In this document: positions 55,101 through 63,439 of the stretch, in pieces
How positions within the stretch are numbered: position 1 is the first letter of the stretch
Layout of the letters: the number at the start of each line of letters is the position of its first letter
Assembly (NCBI RefSeq): GCF_003315205.1
Contig: NZ_QNRR01000007.1
Span: 248,001 to 312,000 of the forward strand
Origin: Roseimicrobium gellanilyticum
GTDB lineage: Bacteria; Verrucomicrobiota; Verrucomicrobiia; Verrucomicrobiales; Verrucomicrobiaceae
Direction: 5' to 3'
DNA: 64,000 nt
Program-made: the position numbers and the translations under genes
The notes under the pieces: model-generated
What the model saw: the letters and a program-made list of their open reading frames with translations, nothing else
What the model was told of the DNA's origin: nothing
The model's database searches: none

Positions 55101-57963
55101 CAAGCTGAGTGGTTCCACCCAGCTGATCAAGAATGGAAGCTCCAAGCTGATCTTCAAGGAACTCGGGCTCAATGACTATATTGGTGCTACCACCATCAAC
55201 GGAGGCACCCTTCAGATTGGTGACGGCGTCACCTCCTTCGCTGGTGGCCTTGGCACTGGCGATGTGTCCATCAACAACAGCGCCACGTTGATTCTTAAAC
55301 GGCCTGACGACATCACGGTGGCGAATGTGATCAGCGGCAGCGCCGCCAGTACCATCATCCAGGAGGGGCCTGGCAGTGTGACACTCTCTGGAAACAATGC
55401 GTCGTTTGAGGGAAGCATTTCGGTGGCCGGTGGGACTTTGGTCGTGGGTGGTGCCAATGCTCTGGGCTCGCTCACGGGTGGCACGAGTATCGCCACTGGT
55501 GCGACTCTGGATGTTGGTGGGTTCTCACTGGCGGAGAATATCTCGAACGCAGGTGGTACTTTGAGAAACACAGTGGGAACTACCGGGATTCTCAGTGGAA
55601 ATATCTCACTGGATGGCGGTGGCACTGTCCATGTGGATGACTCCACCGTGCGCCTGACGATCACCACGGCGATCACAGGGACTGGAGGCCTGAAGAAGAG
55701 CGGTGCTGGAACACTGGTCCTGACGGGCAACAACACCTACGCGGGCGGCACCACGATCTCGGGCGGGATATTGCAGATTGGCGCTACTGGAGGAGCGGGT
55801 ACGTCAGGGGCGCTTCCTGCAGGTGACATTGATTTCGCCGCGGATGAGTTTTCCTCGGCCACGCTCACCATCCTGCGTTCGGATGCGATCACGATTGCCA
55901 ACAACATCACGAGCAGTGGCCTGGGCACGAATGCGATCATCATCGGGGTGAATGGAGCGGCATCTCCCAGCGGCACGGTGACGTTCTCTGGCAACAACAG
56001 CTTCACGGGTAATGTGACGATAAACGGCGGAACGCTGAAAATTACCAACAGCAATGCGCTAGGCTCGGGAACAAAGACGGTGCGTGTGGCCTCGAATGCG
56101 CTGCCCAGTCTGGTGCTGGATGGGTCAGCGGGGGACATCACCCTCGCGGCTGGCATCAACTATCAGGTCAGCAGCGATGGCTCCGGCTCCACGGCAGGTG
56201 GTATTGTAAGCATCGCGGGAAATAACACCGTCAATGGCGTGGTCTCCATGATCAATGGTGGCGGTGGCAATGCGCGGATCTCTGTGCAGGCAGGAAGTAC
56301 CCTGACTCTGGCCGGGGGTGTGGATGCCAATGGCGCCACGGGCAACCGCACCCTGCTGATTGGTGGGGCGGGCACGGGCCACATCACCGGAGTGATTTCT
56401 GATACAGGTGCCAACGTCGTCACCGTGACCAAGGATGGCGACGGTACCTGGTCCTTGGAAAACCATAATACCTTCACCGGCGTGGTGAACGTGAATGCGG
56501 GCACATTGCAGTTCAACAATGCTGCTGCCACAGGCGCCGCGCAGTCCTTGGGGCAGGGGACGGGTGTGGTGAATATCGGTACGGCTACCACGACGGGTAC
56601 GCTGGAATACATCGGCCTGGTGGACGCACTGTTGGGACGGGGCATCACGGTCGGCGGCGTGGCGGGTGGCGTGGTGAAGAACAGCAGCAACAGCGGTGTG
56701 CTGACCCTGGCCGGTACAGTGACGAAAAACGGACGTCCACTCACCCTGACCGGTGGCCGCATCAACGTCACGGGACTGGTCACGGGTGCCACACTTTCTG
56801 ATCTGATAGTGGACGCCTCGGTGGTGACCCTGAGCAACACGGCTAACAACTACAACGGCACCACGCATGTGCGCGGCGGCGGCACCTTGAAGAACGGCGC
56901 TTCCGAAGTGCTGACGGACTCCACCGTGGTGCAACTGGGTGAAGCCACCACCAACACCTCCGGCACCTATGACTTGAATGGCTTCCATGAGACCATCTCC
57001 GGGCTTACGGGAGTGGGCACGGGAGCGAGAGTCGTTACCAACAACGGCGCCACGGACAGCACGCTCACGGTCTCAGGTGCCAGCACGTTCAATGGTGTGA
57101 TACAAGATGGTGCCACGGCCAAGGTGAACCTGGCCAAATCTACCGGAGGAGTCTTCACCCTCACGGGTGACAACACCTACACAGGCACGACGACGATCTC
57201 TGGAGGCGCCCTTCAGGTAGGCGCAGGTGGCACTGGTGCTTCGCAGGTGGAGGCCATTACGCTGGGCACCACAGGGAGCGGGCAAACGACTGTAAGTGGG
57301 ACTGGCATTCTCGCGGGCACAGGCTTCGTGAGAGGTGGATTGACCATTGCCGGTGGCAGTGTCCATGCAGGTGACACGATCGCCACGGCCGGTGATCAAT
57401 TGGGAACGTTGTGGATTGGAGGCAACGTGACATTCGAATCGGGCAGTCTGGTCCTGCAGATCTCCTCATCCGATCTCAATGTCGCTGCGCTCGCGGACTC
57501 GAACTCCGCCGGCTACAGTACGGCCCTGCTGGGGCTCACCACGGAGTCCGCAGCGGCTCTGGCCAGTACCATTTCCATCGGCGCGCACGACCATCTGGAA
57601 ATCTCGGGTACAATCGACTGGGCAGCTACGGGGACACGCACGGTCTCCATTGAATTGGCCAGCACGACCGACATTCTGGCTGGCGATGTCTTCAATCTGC
57701 TCGACTGGAGTGCAGCACTGAACGCGGGCACCTTCAACGCAGGAGGCGCCCTTCGTGCTGGTGGTGAGGTGGGAGCGGACCTGCTTCTTCCCACGCTCGC
57801 CAATGGCTTGGGGTGGGATACTTCACTCTTCGCTGAGCACGGCATTCTTGTCGTCACGCAGCTTTCCGTAGTGCCGGAGCCGTCGCGCATGATGCTCATG
57901 TTGTTCGCCTTCGGTGCTGTCATTCTACGTCGCAAGAGGGGTGGTCGCGCCACCGCATTTTGA
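52165..57963 (+). CDS. Giant autotransporter-type beta-strand repeat protein with PEP-CTERM tail
   Basis: A 1932-residue exported protein. A signal region (LALLASMMSAAASAQ) follows a long basic N-terminal part. The body is made of many repeats of the autotransporter-associated type: TKTGGGTLTLTAANTWTG, TKAGAGTLVINNAANTFTGG, KSGAGTLVLTGNNTYAGGTT and TGDNTYTGTTTISGGALQVG are examples, each a pair of beta strands ending in an N-x-Y/W-T/S-G turn. This should build a long beta-helix rod. No autotransporter barrel is present. The C terminus has VPEPSRMMLMLFAFGAVILR followed by basic residues: the PEP-CTERM signal, so an exosortase would cut it. It is Gly/Thr/Ala/Asn-rich with few charged residues. 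Probably a surface or matrix protein. Confidence 0.95.
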   Translation: MLDRLSYVLRLRDPLRRHHPYRISWRAVIGLGKLALLASMMSAAASAQTSGVWKVTGNNLNWSDPANWQSSVASGIGVTADFSQVNIPGARNVVLDGPFTVGTLIFGDSDDTHAWTLNGASTLTLETAAGIPEIRVVNRTLTVNATLGGIQGFRKTGAGTLALANAGITLTGGIALNEGVLSFTNGALGTNAVTFGGNATLTWGASTNQDISSQIVLGDGFTATLNTSTNNVTLASVLQTGVSGNAAVTKTGGGTLTLTAANTWTGLTRVNVGRLVLAGGNNRLAATSGVTIGQAGNSGVLQLGDASGAVNQTVISLASAGTGTANAVVGGNAAVSTLTVNVAGPASNSFTFAGLLGGAGANENNLALTKAGAGTLVINNAANTFTGGVNIQGGTLEFGLGALAANTVTFTGNGTLTWNGTNTQDVSSQIRLNNGVTASISANGNTVTLATAFQVGTNNSVTKSGGGTFIITAANTWTNGTRINNGRMILTGGDNRLSDLGGISLGNGANSGVLQLGDASGASNQTITNLTIIGNGTANAIVGGNSNISTLTLNTDGIVAYAGLLGGIGANENQLALVKGGTGIFVLNGENTFAGDVTINGGSLLISKSAALGLGNKTVHIHAAANAPSLQLDGTNGDIVLASGIRYVTSNDDATNAAIVSKAGNNVISGSIAPTTGGAGTGATRIKVETGTLTLEGDIAPELDVAAASTVILDGDGNGTVSGLIANHGAHTLGIRKEGAGTWSLLAANTYSGPTDVAGGRLNLTTAQSGGGAVTVRDGATLGLKLAASGQTLATSELTLGELSGSTLSFDLGAFANPSIALITAPTFITHGLNVLHVSGTGLNVGQFALIDYTGSIGGDGFSALSLGILPARVTANLLNDTTNTQVLLNITAFDVPKWIGGVNNQWDIDDGTGTGTLNWREVNSGLATRYLQGSGGTDSVLFDDTVGVPLTVDLTTTLTPATVTVNTSINAFVFEGAGKLSGSTQLIKNGSSKLIFKELGLNDYIGATTINGGTLQIGDGVTSFAGGLGTGDVSINNSATLILKRPDDITVANVISGSAASTIIQEGPGSVTLSGNNASFEGSISVAGGTLVVGGANALGSLTGGTSIATGATLDVGGFSLAENISNAGGTLRNTVGTTGILSGNISLDGGGTVHVDDSTVRLTITTAITGTGGLKKSGAGTLVLTGNNTYAGGTTISGGILQIGATGGAGTSGALPAGDIDFAADEFSSATLTILRSDAITIANNITSSGLGTNAIIIGVNGAASPSGTVTFSGNNSFTGNVTINGGTLKITNSNALGSGTKTVRVASNALPSLVLDGSAGDITLAAGINYQVSSDGSGSTAGGIVSIAGNNTVNGVVSMINGGGGNARISVQAGSTLTLAGGVDANGATGNRTLLIGGAGTGHITGVISDTGANVVTVTKDGDGTWSLENHNTFTGVVNVNAGTLQFNNAAATGAAQSLGQGTGVVNIGTATTTGTLEYIGLVDALLGRGITVGGVAGGVVKNSSNSGVLTLAGTVTKNGRPLTLTGGRINVTGLVTGATLSDLIVDASVVTLSNTANNYNGTTHVRGGGTLKNGASEVLTDSTVVQLGEATTNTSGTYDLNGFHETISGLTGVGTGARVVTNNGATDSTLTVSGASTFNGVIQDGATAKVNLAKSTGGVFTLTGDNTYTGTTTISGGALQVGAGGTGASQVEAITLGTTGSGQTTVSGTGILAGTGFVRGGLTIAGGSVHAGDTIATAGDQLGTLWIGGNVTFESGSLVLQISSSDLNVAALADSNSAGYSTALLGLTTESAAALASTISIGAHDHLEISGTIDWAATGTRTVSIELASTTDILAGDVFNLLDWSAALNAGTFNAGGALRAGGEVGADLLLPTLANGLGWDTSLFAEHGILVVTQLSVVPEPSRMMLMLFAFGAVILRRKRGGRATAF

Positions 57964-58036
57964 TGTCGCATTGAGCCAATCCCTTCGTTCTACAGGACAA
58001 CGCCCCTTCGCCCTCCAGTCCACTTCACCCTTCCCC

Positions 58037-59470
58037 ATGAAATCCACATTCCTCATCGCCGCCTTTGCGGCTGCTACAGCAGGCTTGCTGTTGCCTGCCA
58101 CGGCTTCTGCAGAATCCAAGAAGCCCAATGTTCTCGTTATCCTCGCTGATGATCTCGGCTACGGGGAGACCAGCATCCAGGGCAATCCACAAATCCCCAC
58201 ACCGCACATCGATAGCATCGGCAAGAGCGGTGTCCGGTTTACGAGTGGCTATGTGAGTGGTCCGTATTGCAGCCCTACAAGGGCTGGACTTTTCACCGGT
58301 CGGTATCAGCAGCGCTTCGGCCATGAATTCAATCCCGGTCCTGCACAGACAGCAGGCCAGGCGGTGGGCCTTCCTGTGGAGGAGAAGACCATCGGTGACC
58401 GCTTCAAGGAGGCTGGCTATACCACGGGCTGGTTTGGCAAATCCCACCTTGGTTATGAGCCGCAGTTCCATCCGCTGAAGCGCGGATTCGATGAGTTCTA
58501 CGGGTTCCTTGGTGGCGCGCACGACTATCTGGATGCGAAAGCTGATGGGAAGAATCCCATTCTCAAGGGCACGGAACAGGTGGATTCAGTAGAGTACACC
58601 ACCGAGTCGTTCGCGAAGGAGGCAGTGTCGTTCATCGACAAGAACAAGAAGAAGCCCTGGTTCGTGTACCTTCCCTTCAACGCGGTGCATGGTCCGCTGC
58701 AAGCCACGGAGAAGTATCTGGCCCGTTTCGCGAACATCGAAGATCAGAAGCGCCGCACCTTCGCCGCGCAGCTTTCCGCGATGGATGATGCCATCGGCAC
58801 TGTGCTGGAAAAGATCCGGGCCAATGGGCAGGAGGAAAACACGCTGATCTTCTTCTTCGCTGACAATGGTGGGCCCACCCGTCAGACCACCTCGCAGAAT
58901 GGACCGCTGCGCGGCTTCAAGGCACAGACTTGGGAGGGAGGCATTCGCGTTGCCTGGCTGGCGCAGTGGAAGGGGCGCATTCCCGCAGGACAGGTGGACG
59001 ATCGTCCGGTCATCCAGCTCGACATCCTGCCAACGGCTCTCGCGGCTGCTGGGGTCGAAGCCAAGCCCGAGTGGAAGCTCGATGGCGTGAACCTTCTTCC
59101 TTACATCACGGGTGAAAAGAAAGAAGCTCCACACGAGGCGCTCTACTGGCGCTTCGGCCCGCAGATTGCCATTCGCAAGGGGGCATGGAAGCTGGTGAAA
59201 GGAACCAATCCCGAATCCCAGCCACTGGAACGCCGTGGTGCTGCATCCGTCGAAGGGGCGGAACTTTACAACCTGGAAAAGGACATCGGCGAAACGAACA
59301 ATCTCGCAGCCAGCGAACCTGAAAAACTGAAGGAGCTCGCTGCAGCTTGGGAGAGGTGGAACTCGGAACTGGTGGCACCCAAGTGGATTCCCGGGAACGC
59401 GGGCAAGAAGCAAGGTGCTGGCGGCGGCAAGAAGCGCCCGGCGGCCCAGACCCAAGCGCAGTCGAACTAG
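58037..59470 (+). CDS. Secreted sulfatase (formylglycine, Cys type)
   Basis: A 477-residue arylsulfatase-family enzyme. The ATG at 58037 starts the signal peptide MKSTFLIAAFAAATAGLLLP; the open frame from 57914 overlaps the previous gene. PNVLVILADDLGYGETSIQG gives the metal-binding Asp pair. Cys78 in CSPTRAGLFTGRY would be turned to formylglycine by a maturation enzyme not seen here. Further ligands are in KSHLGYEPQFHP and FFADNGGPTR. The closing LYNLEKDIGETNNLA is usual. It probably desulfates polysaccharides outside the cytoplasm. The released sulfate may feed the sulfate-binding protein encoded next. Confidence 0.95.
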   Translation: MKSTFLIAAFAAATAGLLLPATASAESKKPNVLVILADDLGYGETSIQGNPQIPTPHIDSIGKSGVRFTSGYVSGPYCSPTRAGLFTGRYQQRFGHEFNPGPAQTAGQAVGLPVEEKTIGDRFKEAGYTTGWFGKSHLGYEPQFHPLKRGFDEFYGFLGGAHDYLDAKADGKNPILKGTEQVDSVEYTTESFAKEAVSFIDKNKKKPWFVYLPFNAVHGPLQATEKYLARFANIEDQKRRTFAAQLSAMDDAIGTVLEKIRANGQEENTLIFFFADNGGPTRQTTSQNGPLRGFKAQTWEGGIRVAWLAQWKGRIPAGQVDDRPVIQLDILPTALAAAGVEAKPEWKLDGVNLLPYITGEKKEAPHEALYWRFGPQIAIRKGAWKLVKGTNPESQPLERRGAASVEGAELYNLEKDIGETNNLAASEPEKLKELAAAWERWNSELVAPKWIPGNAGKKQGAGGGKKRPAAQTQAQSN

Positions 59471-59514
59471 ACCTTCTTCGATTCATCCGCAATCATCTCA
59501 AGCGAACCGACCGG

Positions 59515-59589
59515 ACTACCGGAGGGCAATCAGAATCCATGGCGGGAGTACCACACACGTGGACAGGTCCGCCATCTCCCTCCGGTAGT
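59515..59589 (+). ncRNA. Structured leader RNA candidate before the sulfate-binding protein gene
   Basis: A 12-base outer stem ACTACCGGAGGG (59515-59526) pairs with CCCTCCGGTAGT (59578-59589). Inside, ATGGCGG (59539-59545) pairs with CCGCCAT (59569-59575), and CCAC/GTGG (59551-59554, 59559-59562) closes a four-base loop. A 12-base bulge lies on the 5' side. The outer stem ends five bases before the ATG at 59594. GGAGGG in its left arm may be a ribosome site made unavailable by pairing, or the whole hairpin followed by TTTTC may be a weak terminator. No known riboswitch family was recognised. Confidence 0.5.
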
Positions 59590-59593
59590 TTTC

Positions 59594-60637
59594 ATGATCA
59601 CACTCACTCTTTCTCACTTGCGCGGGCGGCAGCACCGCACACGCCGCTGGCTGCTGGGCGCAGCGGTTTCATCCCTCCTTGTTCCACTGCCACTGCATGC
59701 GGCTGAGCAGAAGCTGCTCAACGTGTCCTATGATGTGACACGCGAGTTCTACAAGGACTACAACGACGCCTTCGCGAAGCATTGGAAGATCAAGACTGGC
59801 AACGATGTCCTCGTGGACCAATCCCATGGCGGCTCCTCGAAGCAAGCCCGTGCGGTGCTTGATGGATTGAGTGCTGATGTGGTCACCTTCAATCAAAGTA
59901 CGGATATTGATATCCTTGTGCCCAGTGGGCTGGTGGCGAAAGACTGGACTGCAAAGTATCCCAACAACGCCGCGCCCTACACCTCCACGATTCTGTTCCT
60001 AGTGCGGAAAGGGAACCCCAAAGGCATCAAGGACTGGAGTGACCTGGTGAAGGATGGAGTGCAAGTCATCATCCCGAATCCGAAGACGTCCGGCAATGGA
60101 CGCTACAGCTACATTGGCGCATGGGCCTATGCATTGAAGTCGGATGGTGGGAATGAAGACAAGGCCAAAGAGTTCGTTGGCAAGCTCTTCAAGAACGTGC
60201 CCGTGCTGGATACCGGTGGCCGTGGTGCTACCACCACCTTCGCACAGAATGGCATCGGCGATGTGTTGCTCACCTTCGAAAACGAGGTGCATCTCACGCT
60301 CAAGGAACTCGGGGCGGACAAGTTCGATATTGTGGTGCCCTCACTCAGCATCCTGGCGGACGCACCTGTGGCTGTGGTGGAGACAGTGGCGAAGAAGAAT
60401 GGCAACGAGGATCTGGCCAAGGAGTACCTCTCCTATCTCTACAGCGATGAGGGACAGGAGCTGGCAGCGAAGCATTACTACCGCCCTCGCAATGCTGACA
60501 TTCTCAAGAAACACGGAGACCGTTTCCCCGAAGTGAAACTCGTGACGATTGATGAAATCGCCGGCGGTTGGGCCAATGCCCTGAAGGTGCACTTCAAAGA
60601 CGGCGGTGTCTTCGACCAGATTTACCAGCGCAAATAG
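59594..60637 (+). CDS. Sulfate/thiosulfate ABC transporter substrate-binding protein
   Basis: A 347-residue exported solute-binding protein of the Sbp/CysP type. The signal peptide has a long basic start and LLGAAVSSLLVPLPLHAAEQ. The mature part starts LLNVSYDVTREFYKDYN and carries DQSHGGSSKQARAVLDGL (sulfate-binding Ser/Gly loop) and VVTFNQSTDIDIL, and later PNPKTSGNGRYSYIGAWAYA. It should bind sulfate in the periplasm for an ABC transporter, but no permease or ATPase gene is in the window, so it works with a distant transporter. It follows the sulfatase and its structured leader. Confidence 0.93.
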   Translation: MITLTLSHLRGRQHRTRRWLLGAAVSSLLVPLPLHAAEQKLLNVSYDVTREFYKDYNDAFAKHWKIKTGNDVLVDQSHGGSSKQARAVLDGLSADVVTFNQSTDIDILVPSGLVAKDWTAKYPNNAAPYTSTILFLVRKGNPKGIKDWSDLVKDGVQVIIPNPKTSGNGRYSYIGAWAYALKSDGGNEDKAKEFVGKLFKNVPVLDTGGRGATTTFAQNGIGDVLLTFENEVHLTLKELGADKFDIVVPSLSILADAPVAVVETVAKKNGNEDLAKEYLSYLYSDEGQELAAKHYYRPRNADILKKHGDRFPEVKLVTIDEIAGGWANALKVHFKDGGVFDQIYQRK

Positions 60638-60668
60638 CAGTAGTGTGTGAGTGAATGAGTGCGGCGTA

Positions 60669-60712
60669 GGGAGGTCTGTCACTGCTGGTAGTGGCAGGCC
60701 TCCCAATTTTTT
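60669..60712 (+). terminator. Rho-independent terminator
   Basis: GGGAGGTCTGTCACT (60669-60683) pairs with AGTGGCAGGCCTCCC (60690-60704), with two G-U pairs, around a six-base loop, and is followed by TTTTTT at 60707-60712. It ends the sulfate-binding protein transcript before convergent cysK. Confidence 0.88.
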
Positions 60713-60725
60713 CTGGTGCCACAGT

Positions 60726-61724
60726 TTACGCGAGGATGGATTCGATCGCGCGATTGGGATCCAGGCCATTCTCCGCCAGCCAGGCGTGATTGAAGAGTTT
60801 GGACTGGTACTTGTGTCCAGAGTCGCAGAGGATGGTGACAATCGTCTGACCGGGGCCGCGCTCTTTCGCAAGCCGCACCGCGCCACCCACATTGATGCCA
60901 GAGGAGAGACCCACGAAGATGCCTTCCTCACGCAGGAGCTGGTTCACGATGGTCAGGGCAGTCTGGTCATCGATGCGATACGCAGCATCAACTGCAGCCG
61001 CTTCCACGTTCTTGGTCACCCGGCCTTGTCCGATGCCTTCGGCGATGGAGTCACCGTCGTCGGTGTCTGTATTGCCTTGGGTGAACCAGGACCACATGGC
61101 CGCACCATAAGGGTCCGCGCATACGGAGAGCACTCCAGGTTTCTTCTCCTTCAGATATTGCGTCGTGCCCGCCAAGGTTCCGCCCGTGCCTACGGAAGCA
61201 ACGAAGGCATCGACGGTGCCTTCTGTCTGCTGCCAAATCTCCGGACCTGTGGTCACGTAGTGAGCTTGGCGATTCGCCGTATTGTCGAACTGGTTGGCCC
61301 AGAACCAGTCGTTTTCTTCCGCGAGCCGGCGTGCAATGTGATTGTAATTTCCCGGGTCCTTGTAGGGCTTTGCGGGCACGGGCCGTACTTCAGCACCGAG
61401 CGTGCGCAGTAGCAGTATCTTCTCCGGTGCCTGGGTCTCGGGAATGACGATGACACTCTTGTGTCCTCGTGCCGCGCCGATGACGGTGAGGCCGATCCCG
61501 GTATTCCCCGCAGTGCCTTCCACGATGGTCTGGCCTGGCTTCAGCAGTCCCTTTTCCTCGGCATCGGTGATGATGCCCCACGCTGCGCGGTCTTTCACGG
61601 AACCACCGGGATTCATGTATTCCGCCTTGCCGAGAATCTCACAGCCCGTCAGTTCGGATAGCTTGTTCAGGCGGATGAGGGGTGTGTTTCCAATGTGGCC
61701 GTCGACTCCGCGATAGGTGGGCAT
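60726..61724 (-). CDS. cysK: Cysteine synthase A
   Basis: A 332-residue PLP enzyme that makes cysteine from O-acetylserine and sulfide. The PLP Lys lies in EYMNPGGSVKDRAAWG, the Asn in TAGNTGIG, and the glycine-rich phosphate loop in VGTGGTLAGTTQ. LFNHAWLAENGL is near the end. Length is normal. It is the last gene of a minus-strand cysteine block, about 22 bases after cysE, whose product supplies its substrate and in other bacteria forms a complex with it. Confidence 0.95.
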   Translation of the reverse strand: MPTYRGVDGHIGNTPLIRLNKLSELTGCEILGKAEYMNPGGSVKDRAAWGIITDAEEKGLLKPGQTIVEGTAGNTGIGLTVIGAARGHKSVIVIPETQAPEKILLLRTLGAEVRPVPAKPYKDPGNYNHIARRLAEENDWFWANQFDNTANRQAHYVTTGPEIWQQTEGTVDAFVASVGTGGTLAGTTQYLKEKKPGVLSVCADPYGAAMWSWFTQGNTDTDDGDSIAEGIGQGRVTKNVEAAAVDAAYRIDDQTALTIVNQLLREEGIFVGLSSGINVGGAVRLAKERGPGQTIVTILCDSGHKYQSKLFNHAWLAENGLDPNRAIESILA

Positions 61725-61746
61725 GCAGGTCTTGAGGTGGGATGCT

Positions 61747-62736
61747 TCAAATGGAGAATTCCGGGGCGGCCTTTACGCGCTTTTGGGTCTTGTCGAGGAT
61801 AGTGAGATTTTTCTCCTCGTAAATGACGAGTGAGTTGGGTGGCACACTGTGCATGAGGAAGACATTGGCCCCGATGGTGGAGTTTGCGCCGAGCACGGTC
61901 TCTCCACCCAGGATGGTTGAGTTCGGATAGATGGTGACACTATCCTCCACGTTCGGATGGCGCTTCTGTCCCTTGATGGCCTGGCCTGTTTCTGTCTTGG
62001 CGATGCTGCGAGCACCGAGGGTCACGCCATGATAGATCTTCACGTTGTTGCCAATGCGGCAGGTCTCGCCAATCACCACGCCCGTGCCGTGATCGATGAA
62101 GAAGTGTGTCCCGATGCTGGCACCGGGATGGATGTCGATTCCCGTACGAGAGTGAGCCCACTCCGTCATCATGCGAGGAATGACAGGGGCGCCCGCCTTG
62201 TGCAGCAGGTGCGCGCAACGCTGGATTGCGATGGCTTCGATGCAGGGATACGAGAGAATGATTTCTTCGCGGCTGACCGCGGAGGGATCGCCATCATAGG
62301 CGCACTCCACATCTGTGAGCAGCAACTCACGAACCCCTGGAAGCGTCTGGCAGAACTTGCGGAGGATGGGAGGGGTTTTGCCAGTGGGCTTTTTGGGGTC
62401 ACCAATGCGCACCGCCTTGCGCACCTGGTCCTCAAGCCGCAGCATCACACGCGAGAAGCGCTGGCTGGTCACTTCTACCAGCAACCCGTGGTGCAGCGCA
62501 TCCTCATCGTGGAAGCCGGGGAAGAGGATCTGCAGAAGTTCCTCGCAGATCTGGCCCACGGCGCCCTTGGAGGGCATGTTGTGGGAATCGCTATTGTTCA
62601 GACCGCCGACATTCTCATAGGAGTCGAGCAGTGCCGGAACGTATTGTCCATAGGGGAGGGCTTCCCAGGGAGCGGCCACATCTTCTTCAAGACTGCGGCC
62701 ACTGATTCGTTCCGTTTGTTTGGGAGACGCACTCAC
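61747..62736 (-). CDS. cysE: Serine O-acetyltransferase
   Basis: A 329-residue enzyme that acetylates serine with acetyl-CoA. The C-terminal half is a left-handed beta-helix with hexapeptides (GIDIHPGASIGTHFFIDHGT, GVVIGETCRIGNNVKIYHGV). The N-terminal half has the EpsC-like LLDSYENVGGLNNSDSHNMP. The open frame runs up to 62940 but overlaps the upstream rhodanese gene; no ATG exists before codon 122. I take GTG at 62736, with GTG 62754 or 62805 as alternatives; none has a clear ribosome site. It lies between rhodanese and cysK. Confidence 0.9.
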   Translation of the reverse strand: MSASPKQTERISGRSLEEDVAAPWEALPYGQYVPALLDSYENVGGLNNSDSHNMPSKGAVGQICEELLQILFPGFHDEDALHHGLLVEVTSQRFSRVMLRLEDQVRKAVRIGDPKKPTGKTPPILRKFCQTLPGVRELLLTDVECAYDGDPSAVSREEIILSYPCIEAIAIQRCAHLLHKAGAPVIPRMMTEWAHSRTGIDIHPGASIGTHFFIDHGTGVVIGETCRIGNNVKIYHGVTLGARSIAKTETGQAIKGQKRHPNVEDSVTIYPNSTILGGETVLGANSTIGANVFLMHSVPPNSLVIYEEKNLTILDKTQKRVKAAPEFSI

Positions 62737-62785
62737 AAGTGTGGAGGCATGCACAAGCTTTGAGGGGGGAGGGGGCCAGTATCGG

Positions 62786-63346
62786 TTAACTGGCTGATTG
62801 ACCACGGTTGCTCGAGGGCGCACGCTGATTCCACGGCGCTTTGGCAAGGAGCAGGCCCATGCCACAGAAGTCCGTGATGCCCGCGAATACAAGACCGGCG
62901 CCGACGAAGCCCGAGAGCCACACAAAAGCCGGATGCACAAACCACCCGAGCAGCACGCCGATGAAGACCAACGACCCTGCCACGATGCGCACCTGGCGCT
63001 CGAGGCTGATGACTTTCACCTGCCCACGATTCACCGGCAGTCCGGCGGAGATCCACGCGAGAGTGCCGCCTTCCACCACGATGGGTTGGGCAAAACCTTC
63101 CGCGGCGAGCTTTTCCGCAGCTTTCGCGGCTCGCTGGCCACTGCGGCAGAGGATGTACACGGGCTTGTCCTTGCTGGCGGTGCCGGAACTGGCCAGTGAA
63201 GAGGGGGCGAGTTTATCCAGCGGTTCGAGGCGAGCCTGGGGTACATGCACTTCGGCATATTCCACAGGGGTGCGCACATCAATGACCACGCTGCCGGGTT
63301 CTGCGGCGAGGCGCTGGCTGAGTTCGTTGGGGGAAATGGTCTTCAT
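62786..63346 (-). CDS. Rhodanese-like protein with DUF2892 membrane part
   Basis: A 186-residue protein resembling YgaP. Residues 1-110 are a rhodanese domain with the active-site Cys in YILCRSGQRAAKAAEKL; VVIDVRTPVEYAEVHVPQA is the usual first motif. Residues 110-165 form two hydrophobic spans (VRIVAGSLVFIGVLLGWFVH and GFVGAGLVFAGITDFCGMGL) of DUF2892, with a Cys in the second. It may carry persulfide sulfur at the inner membrane. It lies between sufS and cysE in the same direction, about 90 bases after sufS. Confidence 0.93.
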   Translation of the reverse strand: MKTISPNELSQRLAAEPGSVVIDVRTPVEYAEVHVPQARLEPLDKLAPSSLASSGTASKDKPVYILCRSGQRAAKAAEKLAAEGFAQPIVVEGGTLAWISAGLPVNRGQVKVISLERQVRIVAGSLVFIGVLLGWFVHPAFVWLSGFVGAGLVFAGITDFCGMGLLLAKAPWNQRAPSSNRGQSAS

Positions 63347-63439
63347 GGGGAAACCTCGCAGAGGAGTGGAAGATTGGAAGAAATTGAAGAAGGGCCTCTG
63401 GTATTCTACGCTCCAGCTGAGATCATGGTTATTTGAGGT

